In this document: piece by piece, positions 49,320 through 58,941 of the stretch | How the letters are laid out: each line of letters opens with the position of its first letter | How positions within the stretch are numbered: the stretch's first letter is position 1 | NCBI GenBank assembly: GCA_022448245.1 | Contig: JAKVCO010000008.1 | Location: forward strand, 62,001 to 126,000 | From: Paracoccaceae bacterium | Lineage (GTDB): Bacteria; Pseudomonadota; Alphaproteobacteria; Rhodobacterales; Rhodobacteraceae | DNA length: 64,000 nt | Direction: 5' to 3' | The notes under the pieces: generated by a model | Database searches by the model: none | Seen by the model: only the letters and a program-made list of their open reading frames with translations | Told to the model about the DNA's origin: nothing | Translations under genes and position numbers: made by a program

Positions 49320-50402
49320 TTACAGGTTTGCCAGCACGCGGTTACGCTGTGCAACGAACTCGCCGTCGGACTTGAGGATCCAGTCGGAGCTCTTTGCGAG
49401 CGATGCGTCGAAGGAGTTGCGGATCTTGGCATAGAGCTCGTCGCCCATGTTCTCGTCCAGAACTTCCTTGGAAGCCGCACCGAATGCGTCCCAAACGTCG
49501 TCGCCAAACTGCAGCGTCTGCACGCCCTGCGCCTGCAGGCGAGCCAGTGCGCCACCGTTGTTGGCGAGGGTGTTGGACAGCTGCCAATGCGTCGTCGCTT
49601 TGGTTGCGTTGTCGATGATTGCCTGGTGCTTCGGCTCGAGGCTTTCCCACACGTCGAGGTTCATGCCGCAAGCAAGACCGGAGCCCGGCTCGTGGAAACC
49701 AGCGGTGTAGTAGACTTTCGCAACTTCCTGGAAGCCGGCGCGCTCGTCTGCGAACGGGCCAACCCACTCGAGGCCGTCGAGGGCACCGGAAGACAGAGCC
49801 TGGTACAGTTCGCCGCCCGGGATGTTCTGGACGGAGACGCCGAGCTTGCCGAGAACCTGGCCGCCGAGGCCTGGCATACGGAAGCGGAGACCTGCGAGGT
49901 CTTCTGCGGAGTTGATCTCCTTGCGGAACCAGCCACCGGACTGGGAACCGGAGTTGCCCGCGAGGAAGGACTTGAGGCCAAAGATGGAACCCAGCTCGTC
50001 GTGCAGCTCCTGGCCGCCGTCGTTGTAGTACCAGTTGGTCAGTTCCTGCGCGGTCGCGCCGAAAGGCACGGCCGTGAAGAACGCGTAGCCTGGGTGCTGA
50101 CCGATGAAGTAGTAGTCAGCGGAGTGATACAGGTCTGCCTGGCCCGAGGACACAGCGTCAAAGACCTCGAATGCGCCGACGAGTTCGCCCGGAGCTTTCT
50201 TTTCGATCACCAGCTCGCCGCCAGACATCGCGTTGACGGCTTCGTTGAAGTAGGTTGCGGCATCATCCAGCACCGCGAAGCCGCGGGGCCAGGACGTCAC
50301 CATCGTCAGCGTGCGGGCGTGACCGCCAGCAATAGCCGGAGCCGCCAGGGCTGCGGTTGCGCCACCGAGGGCAGACGTTTTGAGAAATGAACGACGATCC
50401 AT
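49320..50402 (-). CDS. TRAP transporter substrate-binding protein, TakP-like (DctP family)
   Basis: Tat-like signal MDRRSFLKTSALGGATAALAAPAIA; NSGSQSGGWFRKEINSAEDLAGLRFRMPGLGGQVLGKLGVSVQNIPGGELYQAL, LEWVGPFADE. Confidence 0.92.
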   Translation of the reverse strand: MDRRSFLKTSALGGATAALAAPAIAGGHARTLTMVTSWPRGFAVLDDAATYFNEAVNAMSGGELVIEKKAPGELVGAFEVFDAVSSGQADLYHSADYYFIGQHPGYAFFTAVPFGATAQELTNWYYNDGGQELHDELGSIFGLKSFLAGNSGSQSGGWFRKEINSAEDLAGLRFRMPGLGGQVLGKLGVSVQNIPGGELYQALSSGALDGLEWVGPFADERAGFQEVAKVYYTAGFHEPGSGLACGMNLDVWESLEPKHQAIIDNATKATTHWQLSNTLANNGGALARLQAQGVQTLQFGDDVWDAFGAASKEVLDENMGDELYAKIRNSFDASLAKSSDWILKSDGEFVAQRNRVLANL

Positions 50403-50566
50403 AGAGTTCCTCCCGTAGAAACCACGCGCGGTCATAGGCGACCCGCCCGCAGCCGATCGTTGCAAGTGGTTCGACCCTAGCGATGTGCCGTTGCGTCACA
50501 ATACCCATCACTACGTAGATACGTCGTAAAACCCGCCAAAAAGCGTCGAGCTTGGGTTGAATTTTC

Positions 50567-52030
50567 GTGGATTACCCGCCGATTGCGCCGCAGCGCGCCT
50601 TCGGGCAAATATATGAAATGGCGTCCACGCAGGGGATATTTAGGCTCTCTTACGCTCAGAAATTGGTATTTCTGGCAGCTGCCCCGCTCGTTCTGGCGGT
50701 GGCGCTGATGGGCGTGATCGTGACCGATCAATCCCGCCAGCTCGCCGAGCGCGAGATCGCAGCGCTCGAAGAGGAGCTTCTCGCCGCCAAGCAGGCGGAG
50801 CTGCAGAACTATGTCACGCTGGCGCGGAACTCCTTCTTTTGGACCTACGGCAACCGGGCACCTGATGACCAAGAAGCCAAGGACCGTGTCACGCAGATCC
50901 TCTCCGCGATGATCTACGGGGATGAAGGGTTCTATTTCGTCTATGACTACGACGGCACGATGATCGTCTCCCCCCGGCAGACCGATCTGATTGGCCACAA
51001 CCTCAGCGGCCAGACCGACAGTGCGGGCACGCCGATCACCGACCTTCTCATTGATGTGGGCCGAACCGGTGCGGGCTATCACACCTTCCTTTGGCCCAAG
51101 CCCTCCACCGGCGAAGAGGCCGAGATGATCGCCTACGTCACGGCCCTGCCCTCGTGGCAATGGGTCATGGGCACGGGCATCTTCATCGATGATGTGCTCG
51201 AAACGGTGGCTGCCGCGCGTGCGGATATGGAGCAGCGGATTGACCGCACCTTCCTTCAGATCGGCGGCATCACGGCCTTGGCGCTGCTCCTCGTATTCCT
51301 CAGCGGCCTCTACATTACCATTCGCGAACGCCGCAAAGCGGATGTGAAGCTCAAAGACCTCACCCAGCGCATCTTTGACACGCAGGAAGAGGAACGTGGC
51401 CGCGTGGCGCGCGAGCTTCATGACGGGATCAGCCAGATCCTCGTGTCGGTGCGATATACGCTAGAAGCGGCGCGCAAACGCCTTGAACGCGGGGATGCCC
51501 GCGCCTCACAAAACATCGACAGCGGGATTGATGCCCTTGGCGGAGCGATCCAAGAGGTCCGGCGCATCAGCCGCGACCTGCGCCCAGGCGTGCTGGATGA
51601 TCTGGGACTTGGTCCCGCGCTGAAAGCGCTCATCGAGGACTTTGGCCAGCGCAACAACATCGCCACCGAATTCTCCACCGTCGTCTTCCGCAACCGGCTC
51701 GACGAGGAATCCAAGATCGCCCTATACCGCGTGGCTCAAGAGGCGCTGACGAATGTCGAACGGCATGCCGGCGCCTCGCAAGTGACCCTATCGCTTGAAG
51801 GCAACCGCCGGGGCGCCAAGATGTGCATCGCCGATGATGGCCGTGGGCTGACCGACCAGCGCAACGGCGATCCGCGTGCTGGCCTCGGGCTACGCAACAT
51901 GCAAGAGCGCGTTGAGAAGCTAAATGGGACCCTGCGCGTCCTCAGTTCCCGCAAGGGGACAGTTATCGAAGCGCAGGTACCACTGAGCCATATGTTGCGG
52001 CCAGCGGCACCAAAGGAGGGAGCAGCATGA
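50567..52030 (+). CDS. Cache-domain sensor histidine kinase (NarL-type HisKA_3)
   Basis: Periplasmic GFYFVYDYDGTMIVSPRQTDLIGHNLSG...GWVMGTGIFIDD-like Cache; ERGRVARELHDGISQILVSVRYTLE; ATPase DDGRGL, GLGLRNMQERV; start may be 50618. Confidence 0.92.
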   Translation: MDYPPIAPQRAFGQIYEMASTQGIFRLSYAQKLVFLAAAPLVLAVALMGVIVTDQSRQLAEREIAALEEELLAAKQAELQNYVTLARNSFFWTYGNRAPDDQEAKDRVTQILSAMIYGDEGFYFVYDYDGTMIVSPRQTDLIGHNLSGQTDSAGTPITDLLIDVGRTGAGYHTFLWPKPSTGEEAEMIAYVTALPSWQWVMGTGIFIDDVLETVAAARADMEQRIDRTFLQIGGITALALLLVFLSGLYITIRERRKADVKLKDLTQRIFDTQEEERGRVARELHDGISQILVSVRYTLEAARKRLERGDARASQNIDSGIDALGGAIQEVRRISRDLRPGVLDDLGLGPALKALIEDFGQRNNIATEFSTVVFRNRLDEESKIALYRVAQEALTNVERHAGASQVTLSLEGNRRGAKMCIADDGRGLTDQRNGDPRAGLGLRNMQERVEKLNGTLRVLSSRKGTVIEAQVPLSHMLRPAAPKEGAA

Positions 52031-52659
52031 ATATTCGCGTCTTGATCGTTGATGATCACCCGATGGTCGCCGAAGGCATCGAAGCCATCCTTGAAAGCTA
52101 TGACGACCTCGAAATTGTGGGCGTGCTCGGTACCGGTCGGGAAGCCGTGGACCAACTGGGCGCCCTCGCCCCGGATGTGATCCTGATGGACCTCAACATG
52201 CCCGATCTGAGCGGGCTCGCGGCCACCGAGATGATCCTCGAAAGTCGCCCCGATACCCGCATCCTGATCCTTTCTATGCACGACAGCCCCGAATATATCT
52301 CGACAGCGATGAACCACGGCGCGCGGGGATATGTCCTCAAAGACGTCCCAACCGACGAGATCAAGCGGGCCATCGATGCGGTTATGGGTGGTGAGACTTA
52401 TCTGTGCACCGGAGCCGAAGGCGCAATGGAGCCGAAGACGACGGACGGGCGCGAACCGCTAACCTCCCGCGAGCAGACAATCCTCTTGGAGCTCGCACAG
52501 GGAAAATCGAACAAAGGCGTCGCAAACACGCTGGGGATTTCAGTCAGGACAGTCGAAACCCATCGCAAGAACATCAAGCGCAAGCTCGGCATCTCCTCCA
52601 CAGCGGGGCTGACGCGCTACGCGATGGAACATGGCGTTTTGCAAGGAACTGGCCGCTAA
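52027..52659 (+). CDS. LuxR/NarL family response regulator
   Basis: IRVLIVDDHPMVAEGIEAIL, DVILMDLNMP, LTSREQTILLELAQGKSNKGVANTLGISVRTVETHRKNIKRKL. Confidence 0.96.
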   Translation: MNIRVLIVDDHPMVAEGIEAILESYDDLEIVGVLGTGREAVDQLGALAPDVILMDLNMPDLSGLAATEMILESRPDTRILILSMHDSPEYISTAMNHGARGYVLKDVPTDEIKRAIDAVMGGETYLCTGAEGAMEPKTTDGREPLTSREQTILLELAQGKSNKGVANTLGISVRTVETHRKNIKRKLGISSTAGLTRYAMEHGVLQGTGR

Positions 52660-52738
52660 CGGGCCATACTCTCGCCAAGGTTGCATTGCATTCCTCGCAG
52701 GCGACCGGGCCAATATGCCCGCAGGCAAGGGTAAGATT

Positions 52739-53539
52739 ATGTCAGCGTATCAAAAGCGGACAAACGCAAAATTGATCGGTCTTTTGGGTGGTCTTATATT
52801 GGCCGCAGCGGGTGCCTTGTACCTGACGGGCGGGCTTGAGGCGTCGGTCACCGAAGGCAAAATCGCCGAGATCGAGGCTGCCGAAAACGCCAAAGCCACC
52901 CCTGTTGCCCAATCTGTTAAGGCCGCCACGGTGGAGCCCAAGCCATCTGCGGCCGCCAAACAAGGTGGCTTCCGCGAGACATATGCCGAGTACATGGCCG
53001 CAGGCAGCGGCGCGACCCTAGTGCCCGAACGCTTCAAGGGCCTCAGGCTCCCCGAAGGATGGCGCGTCGTCACCGACCGCAACTTCGGCATCGGCGTTGA
53101 TATTGAAGCCGGTGACTTTGGCGAGGCTGTGCGCCCGGTCAAAGGTCTGACGCTTGAAATCTCGTATAAGGAATTCGGGGCCAACGATGCCGCTCGTGAG
53201 CAAGTCTCACAATGGCTGAGCACGAAGACGCTTTGGTATGCCCACCGCGACACGCGCCCCACCGACGGATTTGCCCGCGCGCATTTCTTCGCGCCCACAG
53301 GGGCTGCTTTCGACGTGACGCTTGACGATGTCACGCCCGCAGGCCGTCCCGTGATGCTCGACGGCCGGCTTCTTTACTTTGATGCGAAGGATGTAGAGAT
53401 CTTTGAGGCCCGCCTGACCGAGAAAACCCAGCAAGGCTGGTCTTTCGTGGTCGATAGCACCGCTGGTGTCCTCACCGTGGAAGGTGCAGGCACAGCTGAC
53501 GAACTCCGCACCTTCCTGGCAGCGATACCTGCGCGTTAA
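52739..53539 (+). CDS. Hypothetical membrane-anchored/secreted protein
   Basis: N-terminal TM then Ala-rich linker; ORF with consistent coding character downstream of the response regulator. Confidence 0.75.
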   Translation: MSAYQKRTNAKLIGLLGGLILAAAGALYLTGGLEASVTEGKIAEIEAAENAKATPVAQSVKAATVEPKPSAAAKQGGFRETYAEYMAAGSGATLVPERFKGLRLPEGWRVVTDRNFGIGVDIEAGDFGEAVRPVKGLTLEISYKEFGANDAAREQVSQWLSTKTLWYAHRDTRPTDGFARAHFFAPTGAAFDVTLDDVTPAGRPVMLDGRLLYFDAKDVEIFEARLTEKTQQGWSFVVDSTAGVLTVEGAGTADELRTFLAAIPAR

Positions 53540-53946
53540 AACGCCATTACGCTGGCAACCATCTTGAGACGCGTGCCGCCCGAGGACAGATACTGGCCTT
53601 CGGCGGTGCGGCTCATGGTGACGCAATTCTCGCCCTGGATAGGGCCTTTCTCAAAATAGAGACACAAGGTGTCGCCCTGCCCGGCCCATTGACCGTGCCA
53701 TGTCCCGAGTTGCGATTGAATTTCGGCCCGACCATCCGAGTGAAGTGACGTCACTGTTGGAAAAGGCGCAGTCTCAACAGCCAATGCATGGCCAAAGACT
53801 TCGCCAGTGAACGCCTCTGCACTCAGGCGCACTGAATCTGCTTTCGCGAGCCCTGCCCCAACGATCATGAGCCCTGCCAGGAGCGGCACGCGACACATCG
53901 CGCTTGCCTGTGCCCCGAGACGCATTTTGGTCAATCCTCTGATCAT
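53536..53946 (-). CDS. Hypothetical secreted protein
   Basis: Signal-like VPLLAGLMIVGAGLAKA; GQWAGQGDTLCLYFEKGPIQGENCVTMSRTAEGQY. Confidence 0.7.
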   Translation of the reverse strand: MIRGLTKMRLGAQASAMCRVPLLAGLMIVGAGLAKADSVRLSAEAFTGEVFGHALAVETAPFPTVTSLHSDGRAEIQSQLGTWHGQWAGQGDTLCLYFEKGPIQGENCVTMSRTAEGQYLSSGGTRLKMVASVMAF

Positions 53947-53967
53947 GGCAGCCTCCTATGCTGTAAT

Positions 53968-54007
53968 GTTAGAACCTCTAACACAGCAAAGTTAGAACGC
54001 CTAACAC
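53968..54007. repeat. Two 17-bp dyad boxes GTTAGAACCTCTAACAC / GTTAGAACGCCTAACAC, 23-bp period (putative operator)
   Basis: Read directly, just upstream of the gene starting at 53946 (minus). Confidence 0.7.
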
Positions 54008-54260
54008 TTTCGGCAACGCTTCCTTCCTCGGCTTCTGGAAATCCGGAGAACCCGGACCTTCTCCCCTAATTTATTGGGGAGGATGCCCTTGTGCGATTAG
54101 CAAGGTTTTGCCTATAGTGACGCATTGTTGCTGCCGGCGCTTATTTTGGACGCCTCACTTTATCGGATAATCTAGCCTGCGTTGGCTTGTTCCTAGTTCC
54201 ACCACAGGGGGCTGCCCCCTCTATTTTAGAAAATCTCTCCAGCATTTGAGGAGACACAAA

Positions 54261-55688
54261 ATGAAGCTCTTTAGCTTTCTGCCCGTCGCGCTTTTCGCGG
54301 CTTCGCCTGCCCTATCACATCCCAGCTTGGGCCAGGCTCTTGTCCACCAGAAGATCACCCTTACAGAGATCGTGGCCACGACAGACCAGGACGACGGGGG
54401 TGGTGAATCAGAGTATTGCGTGCGCGCCAAACTCGTCCACCAGACGCACCCTGCAGCGCAGGTCGATCTGCTGCGCTGTTACGATGTGGACTGGGACGAT
54501 GAGGTCCCCGGCACCGACGTTGAATACCATGAACAGAAGGACCTACGACTGCCGTTGATGGGACCCAAGGGAGCCGTGGATTCCGAGGTTGTGTTGTCGC
54601 GCCATGATAGCTGCACACCCACAGCGCCTTGGGATCTTGAGGTCCAACTATACGAAGTTGACTACAGCCCGGCCGGAGAAATCATCAACGACGTCGCCGA
54701 TCTGATTGAGAAGCACGCCAAAGAGAACACTAAGGCGTTCGCGTTTCTTGAACCCAAGGCCCTTGCCCTAACGGGCCTAACTGCGGACGCAGCGCGGCTC
54801 GCGGGGAAATGGATCGACCGGATCGTCAATGAAACGGAGCTTTTAGGCACCTATACTGCCAACTTTGATCGCGCGGCTTTTGACCCTAAAGGCAGCGGGT
54901 CGGCAAAGAACCAAAAGCAGCTCCGCCATTTCAACGCCGATGCCACAAAGACGGTGAGCCCCATTGGCGCATGCGATTTCGGGTTCCTGAAGTTCTTCCT
55001 GGATGGGTCCCTTCCCATCATTCTCGACCAGGTGAGCTGCCTGCGGTCCGCTTCGTCGCCGATGTGCATGAACCCGGGTGAAGCGTCTCAGGAACAGTTC
55101 CAAGGCCTGGCGGCGAATGCTGCACGCGCCGATGAAATAGCGCCAGAAGACGGGACCGAGGCCACGGAGGCAGGCGCGCTGGAAATGCGTCAGAGCATCC
55201 TTGGCCTGACAGCGGCCTATAGCCAAGGTGCCGTTCAGGCGCAGCTCGAACTCCTGTCCGAGATGCCCGAGGGGATCGAGTTGCTCGTGGAACTCTCCGA
55301 ACCATTGCGAGAGGCTCAACTCTTGCAGGAGGCAGCTTTGGCCGAGGGCTCCGGTGCGCTTATGGCTGAAGCAATCAGCTCGTATGGGGCGCTGCACGAG
55401 GCGATGGCGCAGGTTACCCGCGGTCCTGACTTTTTCGAACGCTGGGACACTTCGTTCGCCGACAACGTGACCAACGCCGTGAAGCTTGCGCGCCTCGCCA
55501 ACGACACGGGCGACGTCGAACTCGCGCAGTCGCGGGTGTCCCAAGCGCTTCTCGCATGGGCTGCACTCGATACTGGTCGCCAGGAGAAGTTCGCGCCGCT
55601 CCTGGAGGATCTGATGACGTTGCCGGTTGCCACGATGACGGACATAGAACTCCTGGAAATCAGCTCAATGATTGTCGAGCGTTTCTGA
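54261..55688 (+). CDS. Large secreted protein of unknown function
   Basis: Signal peptide MKLFSFLPVALFAASPALSHP; 475 aa, no recognised domain; SD-like GAGGAGAC upstream. Confidence 0.8.
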   Translation: MKLFSFLPVALFAASPALSHPSLGQALVHQKITLTEIVATTDQDDGGGESEYCVRAKLVHQTHPAAQVDLLRCYDVDWDDEVPGTDVEYHEQKDLRLPLMGPKGAVDSEVVLSRHDSCTPTAPWDLEVQLYEVDYSPAGEIINDVADLIEKHAKENTKAFAFLEPKALALTGLTADAARLAGKWIDRIVNETELLGTYTANFDRAAFDPKGSGSAKNQKQLRHFNADATKTVSPIGACDFGFLKFFLDGSLPIILDQVSCLRSASSPMCMNPGEASQEQFQGLAANAARADEIAPEDGTEATEAGALEMRQSILGLTAAYSQGAVQAQLELLSEMPEGIELLVELSEPLREAQLLQEAALAEGSGALMAEAISSYGALHEAMAQVTRGPDFFERWDTSFADNVTNAVKLARLANDTGDVELAQSRVSQALLAWAALDTGRQEKFAPLLEDLMTLPVATMTDIELLEISSMIVERF

Positions 55689-55835
55689 CCCGTTCGCCCC
55701 GGCGTCGGCTTCGCCGCCGGGGCATCTTTAGAAAGAAAGTTGCGAGAAGTTGCCCTTTTGCGAAATTTCCTGCAGATGGCTGTTGACGCCCCTTTCCCCC
55801 CATGACAAAGCTTTGCCCACCAACGGGAGAGAGCG

Positions 55836-55883
55836 ATGACCATCCTCGTCGTACTTGTAAGGAAATGGCGCATGGGCCGGTAA
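55836..55883 (+). CDS. Putative branched-chain amino-acid leader peptide MTILVVLVRKWRMGR
   Basis: ATG ACC ATC CTC GTC GTA CTT GTA AGG AAA TGG CGC ATG GGC CGG TAA; upstream GGGAGAGAG; followed by hairpins and T7, then ilvB. Confidence 0.82.
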   Translation: MTILVVLVRKWRMGR

Positions 55884-55909
55884 CGGTTGACCATAACGAT
55901 CCCATGCGC
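55868..55909 (+). promoter_or_regulatory. Long-range inverted repeat GCGCATGGG...CCCATGCGC in the ilvB leader
   Basis: Perfect 9-bp complement with 24-nt loop; left arm lies inside leader peptide ORF. Confidence 0.75.
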
Positions 55910-55935
55910 CCCCGACTAACCCCGGGGGTTTTTTT
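55909..55935 (+). terminator. Rho-independent terminator / attenuator before ilvB
   Basis: CCCCCG-ACTAACCC-CGGGGG-TTTTTTT. Confidence 0.85.
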
Positions 55936-55964
55936 ATGACTGAATGCCAGAGCGGAGACTGACA

Positions 55965-57716
55965 ATGGCACAGATGACCGGAGCAAAGATGGTGGTTCAA
56001 GCCCTGAAGGATCAGGGTGTGGACGTCGTATTTGGATATCCTGGCGGTGCTGTCCTACCGATTTACGACGAGGTCTTTCAGCAGAACGATATCAAGCACA
56101 TTCTGGTGCGCCACGAACAGGGCGCGGTGCACGCAGCCGAGGGCTATGCACGCTCCACTGGTAAGCCCGGCGTTGTGCTCGTGACCTCTGGCCCCGGCGC
56201 GACAAACGCCGTGACCGGCCTGACGGACGCGCTGATGGATTCGATCCCGATCGTGGTTCTCACGGGTCAGGTGCCGACGTTCATGATCGGCTCGGACGCG
56301 TTCCAGGAAGCTGACACGGTGGGCATCACGCGCCCCTGCACCAAGCACAACTGGCTGGTGAAAGAGACCGACACCCTGCCCAAAGTCATGCACGAGGCAT
56401 TCCACGTCGCAACCTCTGGCCGTCCGGGTCCGGTTCTGATCGATATCCCGAAGGACGTGCAGTTTGCGTCCGGCACCTACACCCCGCCGCAGAAAGTGCA
56501 GTCGCATTATTCGCCCCAGGTGAAGGGCGACATCGAGGGGATCACGGATCTCGTAGCCGCGATGGAAAAGGCGGAGCGTCCGGTTTTCTACACAGGTGGC
56601 GGCGTCATCAACTCGGGCCCCGCGGCGAGCCAGCTCCTGCGTGAGCTGGTGGAGGCCACAGGATTCCCGATCACGTCCACGCTGATGGGCTTGGGCTCCT
56701 ACCCGGCGTCCGGCGACAAATGGATTGGGATGCTGGGCATGCACGGCCTCTATGAGGCAAACCTCGCGATGCATGACTGCGATCTTATGATCAACATCGG
56801 TGCACGCTTCGACGACCGGATCACCGGCCGCCTCGATGCCTTCTCACCCAAGTCGAAAAAAGCGCACATCGATATCGACCCGTCCTCGATCAATAAGGTG
56901 ATCAAGGTCGATATCCCGATCCTGGGCGATGTGGGCCATGTGCTCGAAGACATCCTGAAGGTCTGGAAGTCGCGCGGTCGCAAGACCAACGTGGAAGGCG
57001 TCAAGAAGTGGTGGTCGCAGATCGACGAATGGAAAGCCGTGCGTTGCCTCGACTACGCGCCCGCCAAGGACACGATCAAACCGCAATATGCGTTGGAACG
57101 TCTCGAGGCGTTGACGAAGGACCGCAAGGACCGCTTCGTCTGCACCGAGGTGGGCCAGCACCAGATGTGGGCCGCGCAGTACATCGGCTTTGAGAACCCC
57201 AACCAGTGGATGACCTCCGGTGGCCTGGGCACGATGGGCTATGGCTTCCCCGCCTCCATCGGCGTGCAGATCGCGCACCCGGACGCGCTCGTCATCAACG
57301 TGGCGGGCGAAGCCTCGTGGCTGATGAACATGCAAGAGATGGGCACCGCAGTGCAGTACCGCCTGCCCGTGAAACAGTTCATCTTGAACAACGAACGACT
57401 GGGCATGGTGCGCCAGTGGCAGGACCTCCTCCACGGTGGTCGCTTCTCGCATTCGTGGTCCGAGGCACTGCCTGACTTCGTGAAACTCGCCGAGGCCTTC
57501 GGCGCCAAAGGCATCATCTGTGATGACCCCGCCGACCTCGACGATGCGATCATGGAGATGCTGAACTACGACGGCCCTGTCATCTTTGACTGCCTCGTCA
57601 CCAAGCACGAGAACTGTTTCCCCATGATCCCATCGGGCAAGGCGCATAACGAGATGCTCTTGGGCGAAGCCTCCACCGAGGGTGCGATTGATGCGAAAGG
57701 GAGTGTGCTGGTATGA
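55965..57716 (+). CDS. ilvB: Acetolactate synthase large (catalytic) subunit
   Basis: [69 protein letters not shown]; start MAQMTGAKM at 55965. Confidence 0.97.
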   Translation: MAQMTGAKMVVQALKDQGVDVVFGYPGGAVLPIYDEVFQQNDIKHILVRHEQGAVHAAEGYARSTGKPGVVLVTSGPGATNAVTGLTDALMDSIPIVVLTGQVPTFMIGSDAFQEADTVGITRPCTKHNWLVKETDTLPKVMHEAFHVATSGRPGPVLIDIPKDVQFASGTYTPPQKVQSHYSPQVKGDIEGITDLVAAMEKAERPVFYTGGGVINSGPAASQLLRELVEATGFPITSTLMGLGSYPASGDKWIGMLGMHGLYEANLAMHDCDLMINIGARFDDRITGRLDAFSPKSKKAHIDIDPSSINKVIKVDIPILGDVGHVLEDILKVWKSRGRKTNVEGVKKWWSQIDEWKAVRCLDYAPAKDTIKPQYALERLEALTKDRKDRFVCTEVGQHQMWAAQYIGFENPNQWMTSGGLGTMGYGFPASIGVQIAHPDALVINVAGEASWLMNMQEMGTAVQYRLPVKQFILNNERLGMVRQWQDLLHGGRFSHSWSEALPDFVKLAEAFGAKGIICDDPADLDDAIMEMLNYDGPVIFDCLVTKHENCFPMIPSGKAHNEMLLGEASTEGAIDAKGSVLV

Positions 57717-58261
57717 TGCTCATGTCATCTTTCGTTAGATCAGGGTCCATCCTCTTCGTGTTGGCGCTCGGGATCACTGCTTGTGCCCCTAACTATGATC
57801 TAACCTCCCTTTCTCCGAACCCGGAAGCAACAGATACAGCCGAGACAGCGCGTTCGATTTACTCCGACAGAACACTGTTCACTTACAGCAGCGCGCACGG
57901 GACTCAGATTACGTACTTGCGGCCGGATGGCGTCAGCTTGCTTTGGTATCCAGGGAACTTCCGTGCGGTTCCGGCACAATGGAAGGTCGAGTTCGATGGT
58001 CCTGGGCGCGGGCACGACATTTGTTGGAAATATCCAACCAGATCTTACAACCCCGTCACGCGTGAATTTGGTGGGCAGTTTCGATGCACCCCGGATCGGT
58101 TTTTTTTCCCGCGCGTTGAGCAGATCCTACAGGGTGACCCGTCTAATCTGAGCTCAGGCCGTTTGCCGTTTGTCCTACCCAAAGCGAGGCTGTCAGCTGA
58201 AGAGCTCGCAGAACAAGCAAAAATCCCGCAATCGAAAATACGAACTGTGTTCAGAGATTAA
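57713..58261 (+). CDS. Lipoprotein of unknown function located between ilvB and ilvN
   Basis: Lipobox [37 protein letters not shown]; start overlaps ilvB stop. Confidence 0.78.
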   Translation: MMLMSSFVRSGSILFVLALGITACAPNYDLTSLSPNPEATDTAETARSIYSDRTLFTYSSAHGTQITYLRPDGVSLLWYPGNFRAVPAQWKVEFDGPGRGHDICWKYPTRSYNPVTREFGGQFRCTPDRFFFPRVEQILQGDPSNLSSGRLPFVLPKARLSAEELAEQAKIPQSKIRTVFRD

Positions 58262-58265
58262 AGAC

Positions 58266-58829
58266 ATGTCCCCACTGAAGATCAAAAAAGGCGCCACCAG
58301 CCACTCTGCCTACAACCTCCGCCCCTCCTTCTCGGATGTGGAAGAGCGTCATACGCTGGCAGTGATCGTTGAAAACGAACCGGGTGTGCTTGCTCGCGTG
58401 ATCGGGCTTTTCTCCGGCCGTGGCTATAACATTGAGAGCCTCACCGTTGCCGAGGTGGATCACACCGGGCACCGGTCGCGGATCACGATCGTCACAGCGG
58501 GCACCCCGCAGATCATCACCCAGATCATCGCGCAGCTTGGCCGGATCGTCAGCGTCTACGAGGTCCACGACCTTACCGTCGAAGGCCCTGCGGTGGAACG
58601 CGAGCTCGCGCTCTTTAAGGTTTCCGGTCAGGGCGAAAAGCGCGTCGAGGCGCTGCGGCTTGCGGATATCTTCCGCGCGTCCGTGGTGGATTCCACGCTT
58701 GAAAGCTTCGTGTTTGAGGTGACGGGCGCGCCCGAAAAGATCGACGCCTTCGCCGATCTCATGCGTCCGCTCGGCCTCGACGAGATCGCGCGCACCGGTG
58801 TCGCTGCGCTCGCCCGCGGCAACGCCTAA
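58266..58829 (+). CDS. ilvN: Acetolactate synthase small (regulatory) subunit
   Basis: HTLAVIVENEPGVLARVIGLFSGRGYNIESLTVAEVDHTGHRSRITIVT (ACT domain). Confidence 0.97.
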   Translation: MSPLKIKKGATSHSAYNLRPSFSDVEERHTLAVIVENEPGVLARVIGLFSGRGYNIESLTVAEVDHTGHRSRITIVTAGTPQIITQIIAQLGRIVSVYEVHDLTVEGPAVERELALFKVSGQGEKRVEALRLADIFRASVVDSTLESFVFEVTGAPEKIDAFADLMRPLGLDEIARTGVAALARGNA

Positions 58830-58941
58830 GGTGCGCCGCCTACGCGCGCGACCGCACTTATCTGTTGATCAATGCAAATGCCCGTGGCCCTAGTCGGTCA
58901 CGGGCATTCGGTATGAAAAAGGGGGGATCTTCCCCATCGGG

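Noticed and set aside
55936-55962. Second mini-ORF ATG ACT GAA TGC CAG AGC GGA GAC TGA (MTECQSGD) between the terminator and ilvB
   Set aside because: Begins directly after the T7 run without a Shine-Dalgarno and has no regulatory codon bias; probably chance
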